Assembly (NCBI RefSeq): GCF_023702225.1
Contig: NZ_JAMQCO010000004.1
Coordinates: forward strand, 180,384-244,383
From: Aureimonas altamirensis
GTDB taxonomy: Bacteria; Pseudomonadota; Alphaproteobacteria; Rhizobiales; Rhizobiaceae
Reading direction: 5' to 3'
Length of the DNA stretch: 64,000 nt
Shown: in pieces, positions 51,032-63,996 of the stretch
Layout: every line of letters starts with the position of its first letter
Numbering within the stretch: the first letter of the stretch is position 1
Program-made: the position numbers and the translations under genes
Notes under the pieces: model-generated
Told to the model about the DNA's origin: nothing
Databases searched by the model: none
The model's input: the letters and a program-made list of their open reading frames with translations, nothing else

Positions 51032-52681
51032 TCAGCGTGTCAGGCGCTTGTAGGTCGGCCGCTTGGGGTTGACGGAGTCCGGCCCGAGACGGCGGATCTT
51101 GTCCTTCTCGTAGTCCTCGAAGTTGCCCTCGAACCATTCGACATGGCTGTCGCCCTCGAAAGCCAGGATATGCGTGGCGAGCCGGTCGAGGAACATGCGG
51201 TCGTGGCTGATGACGACCGCGCAGCCGGCATATTCCTCGAGCGCGTCTTCGAGCGCGGCCAGCGTTTCGGTATCGAGGTCGTTGGTCGGCTCGTCCAGCA
51301 GGATGACGTTGGCGCCGGACTTCAGCATCTTGGCAAGGTGCACGCGGTTGCGCTGGCCGCCCGAAAGCGTGCCCACCTTCTGCTGCTGGTCCGGGCCCTT
51401 GAAGTTGAAATTGCCGACATAGGCGCGCGAGTTCATCTCGTACTTGCCGAGCTTCATGATATCGACGCCGCCGGTGATCTCTTCCCAGACGTTCCTGGAC
51501 GCGTCCAGATCGTCGCGGCTCTGGTCGACATAGCCGATATCGACGGTCTCGCCGATCGAGATTTCGCCGGAGTCCGGCTGCTCCTTGCCGGTCAGCATGC
51601 GGAACAGCGTGGTCTTGCCTGCACCGTTCGGACCGATGATGCCGACGATGCCGCCGGGCGGCAGCTTGAACGTCAGGTTTTCGATCAGGACGCGGTCGCC
51701 ATAGCTCTTGGTGAGGTTCTCCACCTCGATCACGCGGTTGCCCAGACGCTCGCCGGTGGGGATGACGATCTTGCCGTCCGCCGGCTTGCGGTTCTCGGCA
51801 AGCTCGACGAGTTCATGGTACGCGCGGATGCGCGCCTTCGATTTGGTCTGTCGGGCCTTGGCGCCCTGCAGCATCCATTCGCGCTCCCGCGACAGGGCCC
51901 GCATGCGGCTGTCGGACTCGCGGCCCTCCTGCTCCATGCGCTTGGACTTCTTCTCGAGATATGTCGAGTAGTTGCCTTCGTAGGGCACGCCGCGGCCACG
52001 GTCGAGCTCCAGGATCCAGCCCGTGACGTTGTCGAGGAAGTAGCGATCGTGGGTAATCATCAGCACGGCGCCTTCGTACTCCCGAAGGTGCTTTTCGAGC
52101 CAGGAAATGGTCTCGGCGTCGAGATGGTTGGTCGGCTCGTCCAGGAGCAGGATGTCGGGCTTCGACAGGAGCAGCTTGCACAACGCCACGCGCCGCTTCT
52201 CACCGCCGGAAAGTGCGGAAACGTTCGCGTCCCCGGGAGGGCAGCGAAGGGCGTCCATCGCCATCTCGACCTGGTTCTCGAGATCCCACAGGTTCTGGCT
52301 GTCGATGACATCCTGCAGCTTGGCGCCCTCTTCCGCGGTCTCGTCGGAATAGTTCATCATCAACTCGTTGTACCGGTCGAGGATGGCCTTCTTGTCGGCG
52401 ACGCCTTCCATGACGTTCTCGAACACGGTCTTCGACTCGTCCAGCTTCGGCTCCTGCGGAAGGTAGCCGACGGTCGCCCCCTCGGCGGCCCACGCCTCGC
52501 CGGTGAATTCGGTGTCCGTACCCGCCATGATCTTCAGAAGGGTGGATTTACCTGCGCCGTTCGGACCCAGAATGCCGATCTTGGCATTCGGGTAGAAGGA
52601 CAGGTTGATATTCTCGAGGACCTTCTTGTTGCCATAGGCCTTCGAAAGGTCGGACATGTGATAGATGAACTGACGAGCCAT
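51032..52681 (-). CDS. ettA: energy-dependent translational throttle ABC-F protein
   Basis: A 549-residue soluble ABC-F ATPase with two nucleotide-binding domains and no membrane segments. Walker A motifs are GPNGAGKSTLLK and GPNGAGKTTLFR, the signatures are LSGGEKRRVALCK and LSGGQRNRVHLAK, and the charged linker between domains carries the P-site tRNA interaction motif region. EttA binds the ribosomal E site and gates translation according to ATP level. It is a single-gene unit on the minus strand, ending in a hairpin. Confidence 0.96.
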   Translation of the reverse strand: MARQFIYHMSDLSKAYGNKKVLENINLSFYPNAKIGILGPNGAGKSTLLKIMAGTDTEFTGEAWAAEGATVGYLPQEPKLDESKTVFENVMEGVADKKAILDRYNELMMNYSDETAEEGAKLQDVIDSQNLWDLENQVEMAMDALRCPPGDANVSALSGGEKRRVALCKLLLSKPDILLLDEPTNHLDAETISWLEKHLREYEGAVLMITHDRYFLDNVTGWILELDRGRGVPYEGNYSTYLEKKSKRMEQEGRESDSRMRALSREREWMLQGAKARQTKSKARIRAYHELVELAENRKPADGKIVIPTGERLGNRVIEVENLTKSYGDRVLIENLTFKLPPGGIVGIIGPNGAGKTTLFRMLTGKEQPDSGEISIGETVDIGYVDQSRDDLDASRNVWEEITGGVDIMKLGKYEMNSRAYVGNFNFKGPDQQQKVGTLSGGQRNRVHLAKMLKSGANVILLDEPTNDLDTETLAALEDALEEYAGCAVVISHDRMFLDRLATHILAFEGDSHVEWFEGNFEDYEKDKIRRLGPDSVNPKRPTYKRLTR

Positions 52682-52817
52682 GGGCCGTTCCGGAATCCTG
52701 AAAATCGGTTCGTTGGGTTGCGCCCTATATGGAGGAGGCCGCGGCGGATTGCAAAAGCTGCGTGTCGGGCGCTACACGAGGCCCATGATGCACGCCAGCT
52801 CGAAGCGGAATGGTTGA

Positions 52818-53102
52818 ATGATACGTCACATCGTCTTCTTCAGTGCCCGGGACAAGGCCGACATACCGGCCATCGTTTCCGGCCTGAGCAAACTGGGAGA
52901 CATTCCCCATTCCCGCCATTTCGAGGTACGCCTGAACGGCAAGGTCGACCCGATGGGCAACGACGTGGATGTCATCGTCTATGCCGAGTTCGACGATGCT
53001 GAGGCCCTTGCGGCGTACAAGGCCGACCCGATCTATGCCGAGTCGACCCGGACCGTGCGCCCCATGCGCGACATTCGCTACTCGGCCGACTTCGAAGCCT
53101 GA
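52818..53102 (+). CDS. Dabb domain protein
   Basis: A 94-residue stress-responsive alpha/beta barrel (Dabb) protein. It begins MIRHIVFFSARDKAD, has the family pattern HFEVRLNGK and VYAEFDDAEALAAYKADP, and ends in the usual histidine-to-valine-type strand (RDIRYSADFE). Function is unclear; the fold is a dimeric ferredoxin-like barrel. It is divergent from ettA across 136 bp and convergent with the RNase T2 gene 5 bp away. Confidence 0.88.
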   Translation: MIRHIVFFSARDKADIPAIVSGLSKLGDIPHSRHFEVRLNGKVDPMGNDVDVIVYAEFDDAEALAAYKADPIYAESTRTVRPMRDIRYSADFEA

Positions 53103-53107
53103 CGGCC

Positions 53108-54058
53108 TCAACCGCGCGCCGGGCCGGGCGCGTCCACCTCGCCGCCGCGGCAGCCCGGCGGCTGGCGGCTGCCCTGTGCGATCAACTGCCCGAGCGGTTC
53201 GCCAGAGAGGGGTCCGCCGAGCGATATGCGCAACTCGCGAATCAGTTTCCGCCCCTGCACCTCGTTGCAGTCCACCAGCACGCGCAGCCCCGCTCCCGCC
53301 CCGAACGCTTCGTCGAAGGCATCGCGGATAAGCGCGGACGATAATTCGTCCCCGATCGCACCGGCAAACAGGCGGCGAACCTGCGATGCGTTCAGCGCGT
53401 CGATCAGCCGGACGGCCTGGCCGAAATAATCGTCGGCGGCCATGCGGGAGCATGTTCCATGCTTGGCCCACTGGTGGCGATCGAGCCCGGATTGAACCCC
53501 CGGCATGACGCGGGCCAGCTCGCTGGCCGTCCGATCGTCCACGGGGGTCTCCGGCAGGTCGCGCCAGCGGGTGCCCTCCATCCGATCGGCTGCCCCGGAA
53601 GACAGGTCGCAATAGGCACGTCCGTCGGCGGTCTGCGGCCAAAGGCCATGCAAGGCGAAGCGGCTGAACGAGCGACCGGCGCGGCACTCCCGCGCATTCG
53701 GCTGCTCTTCGCAGAAAGCGGACGGCCAGCTTGCCGCGAGCACGTAGCCGTTCGGCGCGGCCGCCTGTTGCGAGGTCTCGCCCACCCGTCCGCAGCCGTA
53801 GGCCACCCACCGCCGCTCAGGGTCCGCACCCGGGATGCGGATCAGGTAATGGCTGCCCGGTGTCGCGTTGCGCCCGAGCAATTCGTAGCTCTGTCCGGCC
53901 ATCACGCGGACATTGCCCGGGTTTTCGTCGGGCGCGCGGATGGAGGGCGGCGCGGCGCAGGTGGCCTCGGCCAGGAAGCTGCCCGTCATCGGCTGCTGCG
54001 CCGACGCACCGGTAGCTGCGAATATCCAGATGGCGATGGTAAGTCCTGTGATACGCAT
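53108..54058 (-). CDS. ribonuclease T2 family protein
   Basis: A 316-residue secreted protein with a signal peptide (about residues 1-20, cut after GASA). Both active-site segments of RNase T2 are present: CAS I as FALHGLWPQ (His137) and CAS II as HQWAKHGTC (His195, His200). Several cysteines are placed for disulfides. T2 enzymes cleave RNA through 2',3'-cyclic intermediates in the periplasm or outside the cell. The start at 54058 gives a clean signal peptide; the frame extends further upstream. Confidence 0.92.
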   Translation of the reverse strand: MRITGLTIAIWIFAATGASAQQPMTGSFLAEATCAAPPSIRAPDENPGNVRVMAGQSYELLGRNATPGSHYLIRIPGADPERRWVAYGCGRVGETSQQAAAPNGYVLAASWPSAFCEEQPNARECRAGRSFSRFALHGLWPQTADGRAYCDLSSGAADRMEGTRWRDLPETPVDDRTASELARVMPGVQSGLDRHQWAKHGTCSRMAADDYFGQAVRLIDALNASQVRRLFAGAIGDELSSALIRDAFDEAFGAGAGLRVLVDCNEVQGRKLIRELRISLGGPLSGEPLGQLIAQGSRQPPGCRGGEVDAPGPARG

Positions 54059-54111
54059 GGCGCAAATCATAGGCGAGCGCGCCGGCCGCCGCCATACCCC
54101 GGAGAATGGCG

Positions 54112-55059
54112 ATGTTCGACAGGATCGAGACGACCACGAGCGCGAGTGGCGCGCATCTGGCGATCCGGAGCCAGGAAGCATCGGCCCGCCCGCGCGGCGT
54201 CGTCCTGATCCAGCACGGCCTTGCCGAGCACTCCGGCCGATACGGTCGCTTTGCCAGGGAACTGGCGGATCGGGGCTTCCATGCCGTGGCGCACGATCAC
54301 CGCGGCCACGGCGCGACTACCGCGCCGGATGCTCCCCCGCGCCGCTTCGCCGGACGGGACGGCGCAGCCTGCGTCGTCGCGGACAGCATCTTCGTTCGGC
54401 AGTGGGCGGGCACGCGCTTCGGGCCTTTGCCGCACGTGGTCTTCGGCCACTCGATGGGCGGCCTGGTAGCGGCCAACATGGCAGCGCGCACGGGGCGCGA
54501 ACTCGCCGGCGTTGCCATTTGGAACAGCGATCTCGTCGACGATCTGCGTCTTGCCGCAGGCCGCGTTCTCCTGAAGGTGGAAAGAGCGTTCAAGGGCTCC
54601 GATACCGCCAGCGCCGCCTTCCGCCGCGCGACGTTCGACGCGTGGAAACTGTCGGTTCCCGACAGGCGGACGGACTTCGACTGGCTGACGCACGATCCGG
54701 CGGCCGTTGCTGCTTATGATGCCGACCCGCTCTGCGGTTGGACCCCGACGAATTCGATGGCGCTCGACGTCCTGCAGCTGATCCGCGACGGCTGCGCCCG
54801 GAGTGCGCTTGCCGGTTGGCCCGATGAAATGCCGGTCCATCTTGTCGGCGGCTCGGCAGACCCTGCCACCAGAGGCGGGAAGGCGCTCGCCGCGTTCCAC
54901 GACAGGATCAAGCGGTCGGGCTGCCGCAACGCGACCCTGTCGATCGTCGAAGGCGCGCGGCATGAGACACTGAACGAAACCGAGCCCTACCGGGCCCCCG
55001 CCATGGCCGGCTTCTTGTCCTGGCTCGACGCCATCGTCGACGCCGAGCCTCGCCGATAA
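54112..55059 (+). CDS. alpha/beta hydrolase, lysophospholipase-like
   Basis: A 315-residue serine hydrolase of the monoacylglycerol lipase/PldB type (Hydrolase_4). The oxyanion segment is IQHGLAEHSGRYG (HGL at 35-37), the DHRGHG motif follows at about 62-67, and the nucleophile is Ser114 in FGHSMGG. The acidic residue and histidine are expected in the last third (GSADPA and GARHETLNE). ATG 54112 is favoured by GGAG seven bases upstream over ATG 54106. It probably cleaves lysophospholipids or monoacylglycerols. Confidence 0.9.
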   Translation: MFDRIETTTSASGAHLAIRSQEASARPRGVVLIQHGLAEHSGRYGRFARELADRGFHAVAHDHRGHGATTAPDAPPRRFAGRDGAACVVADSIFVRQWAGTRFGPLPHVVFGHSMGGLVAANMAARTGRELAGVAIWNSDLVDDLRLAAGRVLLKVERAFKGSDTASAAFRRATFDAWKLSVPDRRTDFDWLTHDPAAVAAYDADPLCGWTPTNSMALDVLQLIRDGCARSALAGWPDEMPVHLVGGSADPATRGGKALAAFHDRIKRSGCRNATLSIVEGARHETLNETEPYRAPAMAGFLSWLDAIVDAEPRR

Positions 55060-55063
55060 TCCG

Positions 55064-55783
55064 TCACACGCTGGCGGCGTAGATCAGGTCGTCGCCGAGA
55101 TGGCATACGGCGTAACGCAGCTCCAGCGGCGTATTCTCGTAGGAGTAGATGACCCGCTCCAGCAACAATACGGGCGTCCCGGCGGATATCTTGAGCCGCT
55201 TCGCATCGTCCGCTGCCGCCTTGCCCGAAGACACGCGCTCGCGCTTGCGTGTCGCAAGGCCGGTCGCTGTCCAACCCACTTCGGCCAGGGCCGTCAGCTT
55301 GTCCTCCGACAGGGCCTTCTTGCCGGGCTCGTAACGCATGTACACGATTTCGGACAGGACGGGCTTGCCCTCGTGGCTGCGCAGGCGACGGAAACGAAGC
55401 GCGCTGCTCTGTGCCGGAACCTCCAGGGCCGCGGCCACCTCGCCATCGACCTTGACGACCTCCGGCTCCGAAACCTCGCTTGCGAAGAGGATGCGTTCGC
55501 CGTCCGCCGTCACGACATTACAGAACTTGGACTGCATGCTCTCGGAGCTCAGGTCCGCAACGATCGTCCCGCGGCCTTGCTGGCGCTCCAGGACGGCATA
55601 GTCGGCCAGCACGTCGAATGCCTTGCGCACCGTGCCGATGCTGATACCGAGCGAACGCGCGATATCGGACTCGTTTTCGATGATCTGCCCCGGCACCCAT
55701 TGGCGTGACACGATCCGCGAGATGAACTCGTCCGCCACCTGCTGGTACAGCGGCTTGACGTTGAATTGCTTAAGTGCGGGCAT
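55064..55783 (-). CDS. GntR/HutC family regulator with UTRA domain
   Basis: A 239-residue regulator. A GntR winged helix lies at about residues 10-75 (ARSLGISIGTVRKAFDVL is the recognition region) and a UTRA ligand-binding domain at about 95-235. The ligand is not known; HutC-type members bind small metabolites such as urocanate, phosphonates or sugar phosphates. It lies between the hydrolase and the thiE end, with a 198-bp AT-rich gap upstream. It may regulate itself; the target is not apparent. Confidence 0.9.
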   Translation of the reverse strand: MPALKQFNVKPLYQQVADEFISRIVSRQWVPGQIIENESDIARSLGISIGTVRKAFDVLADYAVLERQQGRGTIVADLSSESMQSKFCNVVTADGERILFASEVSEPEVVKVDGEVAAALEVPAQSSALRFRRLRSHEGKPVLSEIVYMRYEPGKKALSEDKLTALAEVGWTATGLATRKRERVSSGKAAADDAKRLKISAGTPVLLLERVIYSYENTPLELRYAVCHLGDDLIYAASV

Positions 55784-55927
55784 CGCCTCTTTTCCCTGCC
55801 AAATCGTTATGAACTAGACTCACAATATGCATATATAGGTTAGAAAATCAACGTCTGATTGTATGTTGACAATAGTCAGAGTTATGGTCGCAGCCACCTA
55901 AATAGCCGCCGAGGCGCGCATCGCGGG

Positions 55928-55950
55928 CTCTGCGTCAACAAGACGCAGAG
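55928..55950. terminator. hairpin between thiE and the GntR gene
   Basis: CTCTGCGTC and GACGCAGAG form a perfect 9-bp stem with a 5-base loop, 32 bp after the thiE stop. It could terminate the thi operon, though no T run follows on that strand. Confidence 0.5.
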
Positions 55951-55981
55951 AGAATTATAATATTATCTTTTATCGTGTAAA

Positions 55982-56590
55982 TTATAGTGTCTTGCGTGTC
56001 GTCTCGAGCCATTCGGCCAGCCGCGCCTCCGGGCTTTTCGCCCGCAACACGTCCGTCACGACCGCCGCGCAATCCGCGCCGTTTTCGAATACCGCATCGG
56101 CGCGTTCCACCGTCAGGCCGCCGATCGCCACCAGCGGCAGGTCGCCGATCGCATCTTTCCAATCGCGCAGGCGCCGGGGCGTCTGAGGATTCCACTTCAT
56201 GGACTTGAGGATTGTCGGCCAGATCGGGCCAAGCGCCACGTAATCCGGCTCGGCGGCCAGGGCCGTCTCCAGTTCGGCCCGGTCGTGCGTGGACAGGCCG
56301 AGGCGCATGCCGGCGCGCTTGATCGCCGATATGTCGGCATCGGCCAGATCTTCCTGGCCGAGATGGACGAAGTCGCAGCCTTCATCGATGGCGATCCGCC
56401 AATAATCGTTGATGACGAGGATCGTCCCGTGGCGGGCGCAGATGTCCCGTGCGCGGCGCACCTCGGCCCGCACCGCCCCCTCCTCCATGTCCTTGATGCG
56501 CAGCTGCACGAGTTCGACCCCGTGCGGCACCAGGCGTTCGCACCAGTCGGCGCTATCGACGACGAGGTAGAAGCGCGGCAACCGGATCAT
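55982..56590 (-). CDS. thiE: thiamine-phosphate synthase
   Basis: A 202-residue TIM-barrel enzyme that joins the pyrimidine and thiazole moieties. Motifs are VQLRIKDM at the N-terminal strand, [19 protein letters not shown] at the diphosphate site, and [10 protein letters not shown] and VAIGGLT near the end. It is the last gene of the thi operon, overlapping thiG by four bases. It is somewhat shorter than E. coli ThiE but of the usual rhizobial size. Confidence 0.95.
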   Translation of the reverse strand: MIRLPRFYLVVDSADWCERLVPHGVELVQLRIKDMEEGAVRAEVRRARDICARHGTILVINDYWRIAIDEGCDFVHLGQEDLADADISAIKRAGMRLGLSTHDRAELETALAAEPDYVALGPIWPTILKSMKWNPQTPRRLRDWKDAIGDLPLVAIGGLTVERADAVFENGADCAAVVTDVLRAKSPEARLAEWLETTRKTL

Positions 56591-57357
56591 GAGAAAGCCC
56601 TTCCCAGGACGGGTGTCGATGGCACCCCGACATCCTGTGGTTCCATCGCACCGGACTGGAAGGCCAGGCGCCCGGCCTCCACGGCCATGGCGAAGGCGCG
56701 CGCCATCGCGGCCGGCATCCGTGCCCGCGCAACGGCCGAGTTCAGGAGGACACCATCATAGCCGATCTCCATTGCCTGCGCCGCATGCGACGGGACGCCC
56801 AGCCCGGCGTCCACGATCAGGCAATGGTCGGGGAAATGCGCGCGCAGGCTGCGCAAGCCATGCAGATTGTTCAACCCGAGGCCAGAGCCGATCGGCGCGC
56901 CCCAGGGCATCAGGACATCGCAGCCCGCACGGGCCAGCCTTTCGCAGACACCGAGATCCTCGGTGGTATAGGGCAGCACCTTGAAGCCCTCGGAAATGAG
57001 GATCCGCGCCGCTTCCACCAGCCCGAACACGTCGGGCTGAAGCGTCTGCGCATCGGCGATCACCTCCAGTTTGACGAGATCGGTTGCAAAGACCTCCCGC
57101 GCCATCTGCGCGGTCGTGACCGCCTCCCGCACGCCGAAGCACCCTGCGGTATTGGGCAAAACGGGAAATCCCGCCTCTCGCACGAGAGACCAGAAGGCCG
57201 CGCCGGCCTTGCCGCCGGCGGCCTCGCGCCGAAGGCTCACCGTCACCATGGCCGGCTGCGCGGCGGCAAGGGCCTCCACCATGACCGCAGGAGAGGGATA
57301 GGCCGCGGTTCCCAACATCATCCGCGATGCGAACTCGGTTCCGTAGATGCGCAACAT
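56587..57357 (-). CDS. thiG: thiazole synthase
   Basis: A 256-residue TIM-barrel enzyme that builds the thiazole ring from ThiS-thiocarboxylate, deoxyxylulose phosphate and dehydroglycine. The Schiff-base lysine lies in [11 protein letters not shown], with [13 protein letters not shown] before it and [13 protein letters not shown] and [15 protein letters not shown] after. It lies 2 bp after thiS and overlaps thiE. Confidence 0.97.
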   Translation of the reverse strand: MLRIYGTEFASRMMLGTAAYPSPAVMVEALAAAQPAMVTVSLRREAAGGKAGAAFWSLVREAGFPVLPNTAGCFGVREAVTTAQMAREVFATDLVKLEVIADAQTLQPDVFGLVEAARILISEGFKVLPYTTEDLGVCERLARAGCDVLMPWGAPIGSGLGLNNLHGLRSLRAHFPDHCLIVDAGLGVPSHAAQAMEIGYDGVLLNSAVARARMPAAMARAFAMAVEAGRLAFQSGAMEPQDVGVPSTPVLGRAFS

Positions 57358-57359
57358 CT

Positions 57360-57553
57360 TCAGCCTCCCTGCATCGGAGAAACGATTTCGACCGCGTCGT
57401 TCTCGCTCAGGCGGGTATGGCGGCGCGCGGCGCGCGGCACGAAATCGGCGTTCAGGGCCGTGGCCACGAGGGCCTCGTCATGTCCGAGCTCCAGCAGCAG
57501 GCCGGCAAGATCCGGCGCCGCGCATTCCAGGTTTTCTCCGTTGACGATCAGTC

Positions 57554-57557
<4 letters not shown>
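57360..57557 (-). CDS. thiS: sulfur carrier protein ThiS
   Basis: A 65-residue ubiquitin-like protein beginning [15 protein letters not shown] and ending in the essential di-glycine (SPMQGG) that is adenylated and thiocarboxylated. It is sulfur donor to ThiG. The ATG overlaps the thiO stop by four bases. Although short, its call is secure from the C-terminus and the operon position. Confidence 0.95.
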
Positions 57558-60548
<2,991 letters not shown>

Positions 60549-60622
60549 ACGCCGCAACGCTAACGATTGCACGGAGCAAGTCAAGGCGGTTCCGGCTGAA
60601 GCCGCGTCGCAGGAATACAGGC

Positions 60623-61825
60623 TCAGTCTTCGTAGCCTGCCCTCCATGGCGGCATGTTCAGGCAGAGCATGATCAGGATGCCGTTGATGACGACGACGCC
60701 CAGCAGAAAGTAAGGTATTGCGGCCAGGCCCGCATTGTCCGCGATGATGCCGGCCACGGCCGGGGTTACGATGCCGCCCAGCATGGCGGCCGATACCTGG
60801 AAGCCGATCGCATGCGGCGCCGCCATCCCGAGCATGCGGGGCGTGCGATGCATCATGAGCGGGAAGATCGGCGCCAGCATGAACCCCGCGATCACGAGGC
60901 CGGCCGGACCGAGGCCGGCCGGATCCACGGCGAACAGCAGGTAGCCGACGAAAGCGCCCAGGACAGCCACCCGCAGGAGCCTCTCGGAGCCGATTCTCTC
61001 CGCCAGCGCACCGAGCACGATCCGGCCGGCAAACAGGGCCAGCCAGAAGGCCCCCGCCCAGAAGCCAGCCATCTCGATCGAGTAGCCCCGCGATTCCGTC
61101 AGGATGGCGTAGGTCCACTGCCCCAGCGATATTTCCGCGCCGACATAGGTGAAGAAGGCGAATATCTGCAGCCAGACGAGCCCGATCCGCATCGCCTGCC
61201 CGGCCGAGATCCTGGCTTCGCTTTCGGCGGTCTCATGGCCGACCGCCGTGCCCCAGACGCCGCGGGACACGACGAAGAGCGTGGCGAGCGCAAGCATCAC
61301 GACGGCCAGCGCACCATAGCCGAACCGCCAGGAGGCCAAACCCACCGCCGCCGTCATCGCGAAGGGTCCGAGCCCGGCACCCAGGCCGAAGGCGGCATGA
61401 AGCCAGTTCATGTGCCGGGCCGACAGGCGGCTGGCGGCATAGGCGTTGAGCCCCGAATCGATCGCGCCGCCGCCGAAGCCGACCAGCAGGCCGAAGGCCA
61501 GGAAGGCGGGCCAGCCGGGAGCCAGCGAGAACCCGGCAAGGCCGATACCGGTTATGGTCGTCGCAAGCGCCAGCAGGCGCCCGACGCCGATCGCCGCCAG
61601 GAACCGGCCCGCGAAACTGCTGGCGACGAGAAATCCCGCACCGATGAAGGCCAGCGCCACACCGAACTGCGACTGCGGCAGGGAGAATGCATCGCGCAGG
61701 GAAGGCCACGCCACGCCGAACGCCGCATCCGGAAGGCCGATGGAAACGAAGCCGAGATACAGGAGGAACAGCATGAACGTACCGACGGCCGGCGCCTTCA
61801 GCGACACCTGTTCGCGACCATCCAT
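60623..61825 (-). CDS. MFS transporter
   Basis: A 400-residue major facilitator protein with about 12 hydrophobic segments. An early block, GLPDAAFGVAWPSLRDAF, and AGRFLAAIGVGRLLAL in loop 2-3 resemble the sugar or FucP-like branch. It ends 75 bp before the TPP riboswitch and lies upstream of it on the same strand, so it is not under that switch. ATG 61825 has GGAGG seven bases ahead, which excludes the longer start at 61849. Substrate unknown. Confidence 0.87.
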   Translation of the reverse strand: MDGREQVSLKAPAVGTFMLFLLYLGFVSIGLPDAAFGVAWPSLRDAFSLPQSQFGVALAFIGAGFLVASSFAGRFLAAIGVGRLLALATTITGIGLAGFSLAPGWPAFLAFGLLVGFGGGAIDSGLNAYAASRLSARHMNWLHAAFGLGAGLGPFAMTAAVGLASWRFGYGALAVVMLALATLFVVSRGVWGTAVGHETAESEARISAGQAMRIGLVWLQIFAFFTYVGAEISLGQWTYAILTESRGYSIEMAGFWAGAFWLALFAGRIVLGALAERIGSERLLRVAVLGAFVGYLLFAVDPAGLGPAGLVIAGFMLAPIFPLMMHRTPRMLGMAAPHAIGFQVSAAMLGGIVTPAVAGIIADNAGLAAIPYFLLGVVVINGILIMLCLNMPPWRAGYED

Positions 61826-62031
61826 GCCCTGCCCTCCGCCCTTGTGCATGACGCTCCAGTGTCAGCAACACGGGCGCCATTCAAGCCGACGCGCAATTAC
61901 TTATGGTTTCAGCCTGAAATGTCGGCGGCCACATTGGGGGCGGCCGGAATTGGTCCCATCTTGCAGGACGATGTTCCATAGGAGGCGGAAACGCTCTAGT
62001 TTGCGGCCACCGATCGACTGGGAGGGCATCG

Positions 62032-63996
62032 ATGAACGGCGAACTACTCTGGCAACCCACGCCCGAGCGCGCGGCCATGACCGCGATGGCGGATTTTCGG
62101 CGCTTCATCGGGGAGCGGACGGGACAGGTCTTCGACGAAACACCCGAGTTGCACCGCTGGTCCGTAGAGAAGCCGGACGCCTTCTGGAACGCGATCTGGG
62201 ACTATTTCGGCGTGATCGGCCACAAGGGCGAAACGATCCTTGACGACGGCGCCCGGATGCCCGGCGCGCGCTTCTTTCCGCAAGCGCGTCTGAACTTCGC
62301 CGAAAACCTTCTCGCACGGCGCGGCCAAAGCGACGAGGATGCGCTCGTCTTCATCGCCGAGGACAAGGCGAACGACCGTTGGAGCTGGTCCAGGCTCGTC
62401 GCCGAGGTATCGAAGCTGCAACAGGCCTTCACGGCATCCGGGATCGGACCGGGAGACAGGGTTGCCGCCTACCTGCCGAACATGCCCGTCGCCATCGCCG
62501 CGATGCTGGCTGCAACGTCCCTCGGCGCGGTCTGGTGCTCCGCTTCGCCCGATTTCGGACCGCGCGGCGTTCTCGATCGCTTCGGGCAGATCGAGCCCAA
62601 GCTGCTGATCACCGTCGACGCCTACTGGTATGCCGGCAAGAAGAACCCGCTGGGCGATCGGCTTGCGGAGATCGTGGCGGCGCTGCCGAGCGTCGGCCAG
62701 GTCGTCGTCGCGGATCTGTGCGGCGATGCCGCGGCGGTGGCCGCAAGCCTGCCGAACGGCACCGCCCTCGACGCGTATACCGCGCCGTTCGACGCAGGCG
62801 AGCCGACATTCGAGCGCCTCCCCTTCGATCATCCCGTCTACATCCTCTTTTCATCCGGCACGACCGGCGTGCCCAAATGCATCGTCCATCGGGCCGGCGG
62901 CGTGCTGCTGCAGCATCTCAAGGAGCATGCGCTGCATGCCGACGTGCGGGCCGGCGACAGGCTGTTCTATTTCACCACGCTCGGCTGGATGATGTGGAAC
63001 TGGCTGGCCTCCGGCATGGCGACCGGCGCGACGCTGCTGCTTTACGACGGCTCCCCGTTCCACCCCGGCCCTCAGGTGCTGTTCGACTATGCCGAGAAAG
63101 AGCGCATGACGCATTTCGGCACCTCGGCCAAGTATATCGACGCCGTGAAGAAGGCCGGGCTGACCCCGGGCGAGACGCACGACCTGTCCAGCCTGCGCGC
63201 CATGATGTCCACCGGCTCGCCGCTGGTGGCCGAAAGCTTCGACTACGTCTATCGCTCCATCGCCGCCGACCTGCATCTGGCCTCCATCTCCGGTGGCACC
63301 GATATCGTTTCCTGTTTCGTGCTGGGAGATCCGACGCGGCCTGTTCGGCGGGGCGAGATACAGGGGCCCGGCCTCGGCCTGGCGGTCGAGGTATGGACCG
63401 AGGACGGAAAGAAGGCGCCGTCCGGCGAAAAGGGCGAGCTCGTCTGCACCAGGCCCTTCACGGCGATGCCGCTGCAGTTCTGGAACGACCCCGGCGACGT
63501 GAAGTATCGTGGGGCCTATTTCGAGCGCTTCGACAATGTCTGGTGCCACGGCGATTTCGCCGAGATGACCGATAGCGGCGGTTTCATCATCCATGGCCGC
63601 TCCGACGCGACGCTGAACCCCGGCGGCGTCCGCATCGGCACGGCCGAGATCTATGCGCAGGTCGAGAAGATACCCGACATCATGGAATGCATCGCCATCG
63701 GCCAGGATTTCGAAGGCGACGTGCGCGTCGTCCTGTTCGTCCGGATGCGCGACGGTGCGCCCTTCACACCCGAGATCGAAAAGCGCATCCGCCAGGAGGT
63801 CCGCAGCGGGGCTTCCCCGCGCCATGTCCCGGCCCGCATCGTGCCGGTAGCGGACATCCCCCGCACCAAGAGCGGCAAGATCGTGGAACTGGCGGTGCGC
63901 GACGTGGTGCATGGACGGCCCGTGCGCAACAAGGAGGCGCTGGCGAACCCCGAGGCGCTGGACCTGTTCCACGACATCCCGGAACTGGCAGGCTGA
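62032..63996 (+). CDS. acsA: acetoacetyl-CoA synthetase
   Basis: A 654-residue adenylate-forming enzyme activating acetoacetate to acetoacetyl-CoA. ATP-loop motif YILFSSGTTGVPK is at about residues 275-290. SGGTDIVS, the PGGVRIGTAEIY hinge region and the C-terminal RTKSGKIVELAVRD with the catalytic lysine follow. The acetoacetate-type N-terminal ACAS domain and the overall length fit AacS better than acetyl-CoA synthetase. In rhizobia this enzyme recovers acetoacetate from PHB breakdown. GGGAGGG precedes the ATG. Confidence 0.92.
   Translation: MNGELLWQPTPERAAMTAMADFRRFIGERTGQVFDETPELHRWSVEKPDAFWNAIWDYFGVIGHKGETILDDGARMPGARFFPQARLNFAENLLARRGQSDEDALVFIAEDKANDRWSWSRLVAEVSKLQQAFTASGIGPGDRVAAYLPNMPVAIAAMLAATSLGAVWCSASPDFGPRGVLDRFGQIEPKLLITVDAYWYAGKKNPLGDRLAEIVAALPSVGQVVVADLCGDAAAVAASLPNGTALDAYTAPFDAGEPTFERLPFDHPVYILFSSGTTGVPKCIVHRAGGVLLQHLKEHALHADVRAGDRLFYFTTLGWMMWNWLASGMATGATLLLYDGSPFHPGPQVLFDYAEKERMTHFGTSAKYIDAVKKAGLTPGETHDLSSLRAMMSTGSPLVAESFDYVYRSIAADLHLASISGGTDIVSCFVLGDPTRPVRRGEIQGPGLGLAVEVWTEDGKKAPSGEKGELVCTRPFTAMPLQFWNDPGDVKYRGAYFERFDNVWCHGDFAEMTDSGGFIIHGRSDATLNPGGVRIGTAEIYAQVEKIPDIMECIAIGQDFEGDVRVVLFVRMRDGAPFTPEIEKRIRQEVRSGASPRHVPARIVPVADIPRTKSGKIVELAVRDVVHGRPVRNKEALANPEALDLFHDIPELAG

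Noticed and set aside
49257-53002. Plus-strand frames of 446 and 693 codons opposite the GT41 gene and ettA
   Set aside because: Shadows of well-supported minus-strand genes.
60623-61825. MFS gene as a thiamine transporter under the TPP riboswitch
   Set aside because: It lies upstream of the riboswitch on the same strand, so it is not controlled by it, and its sequence does not point to thiamine.
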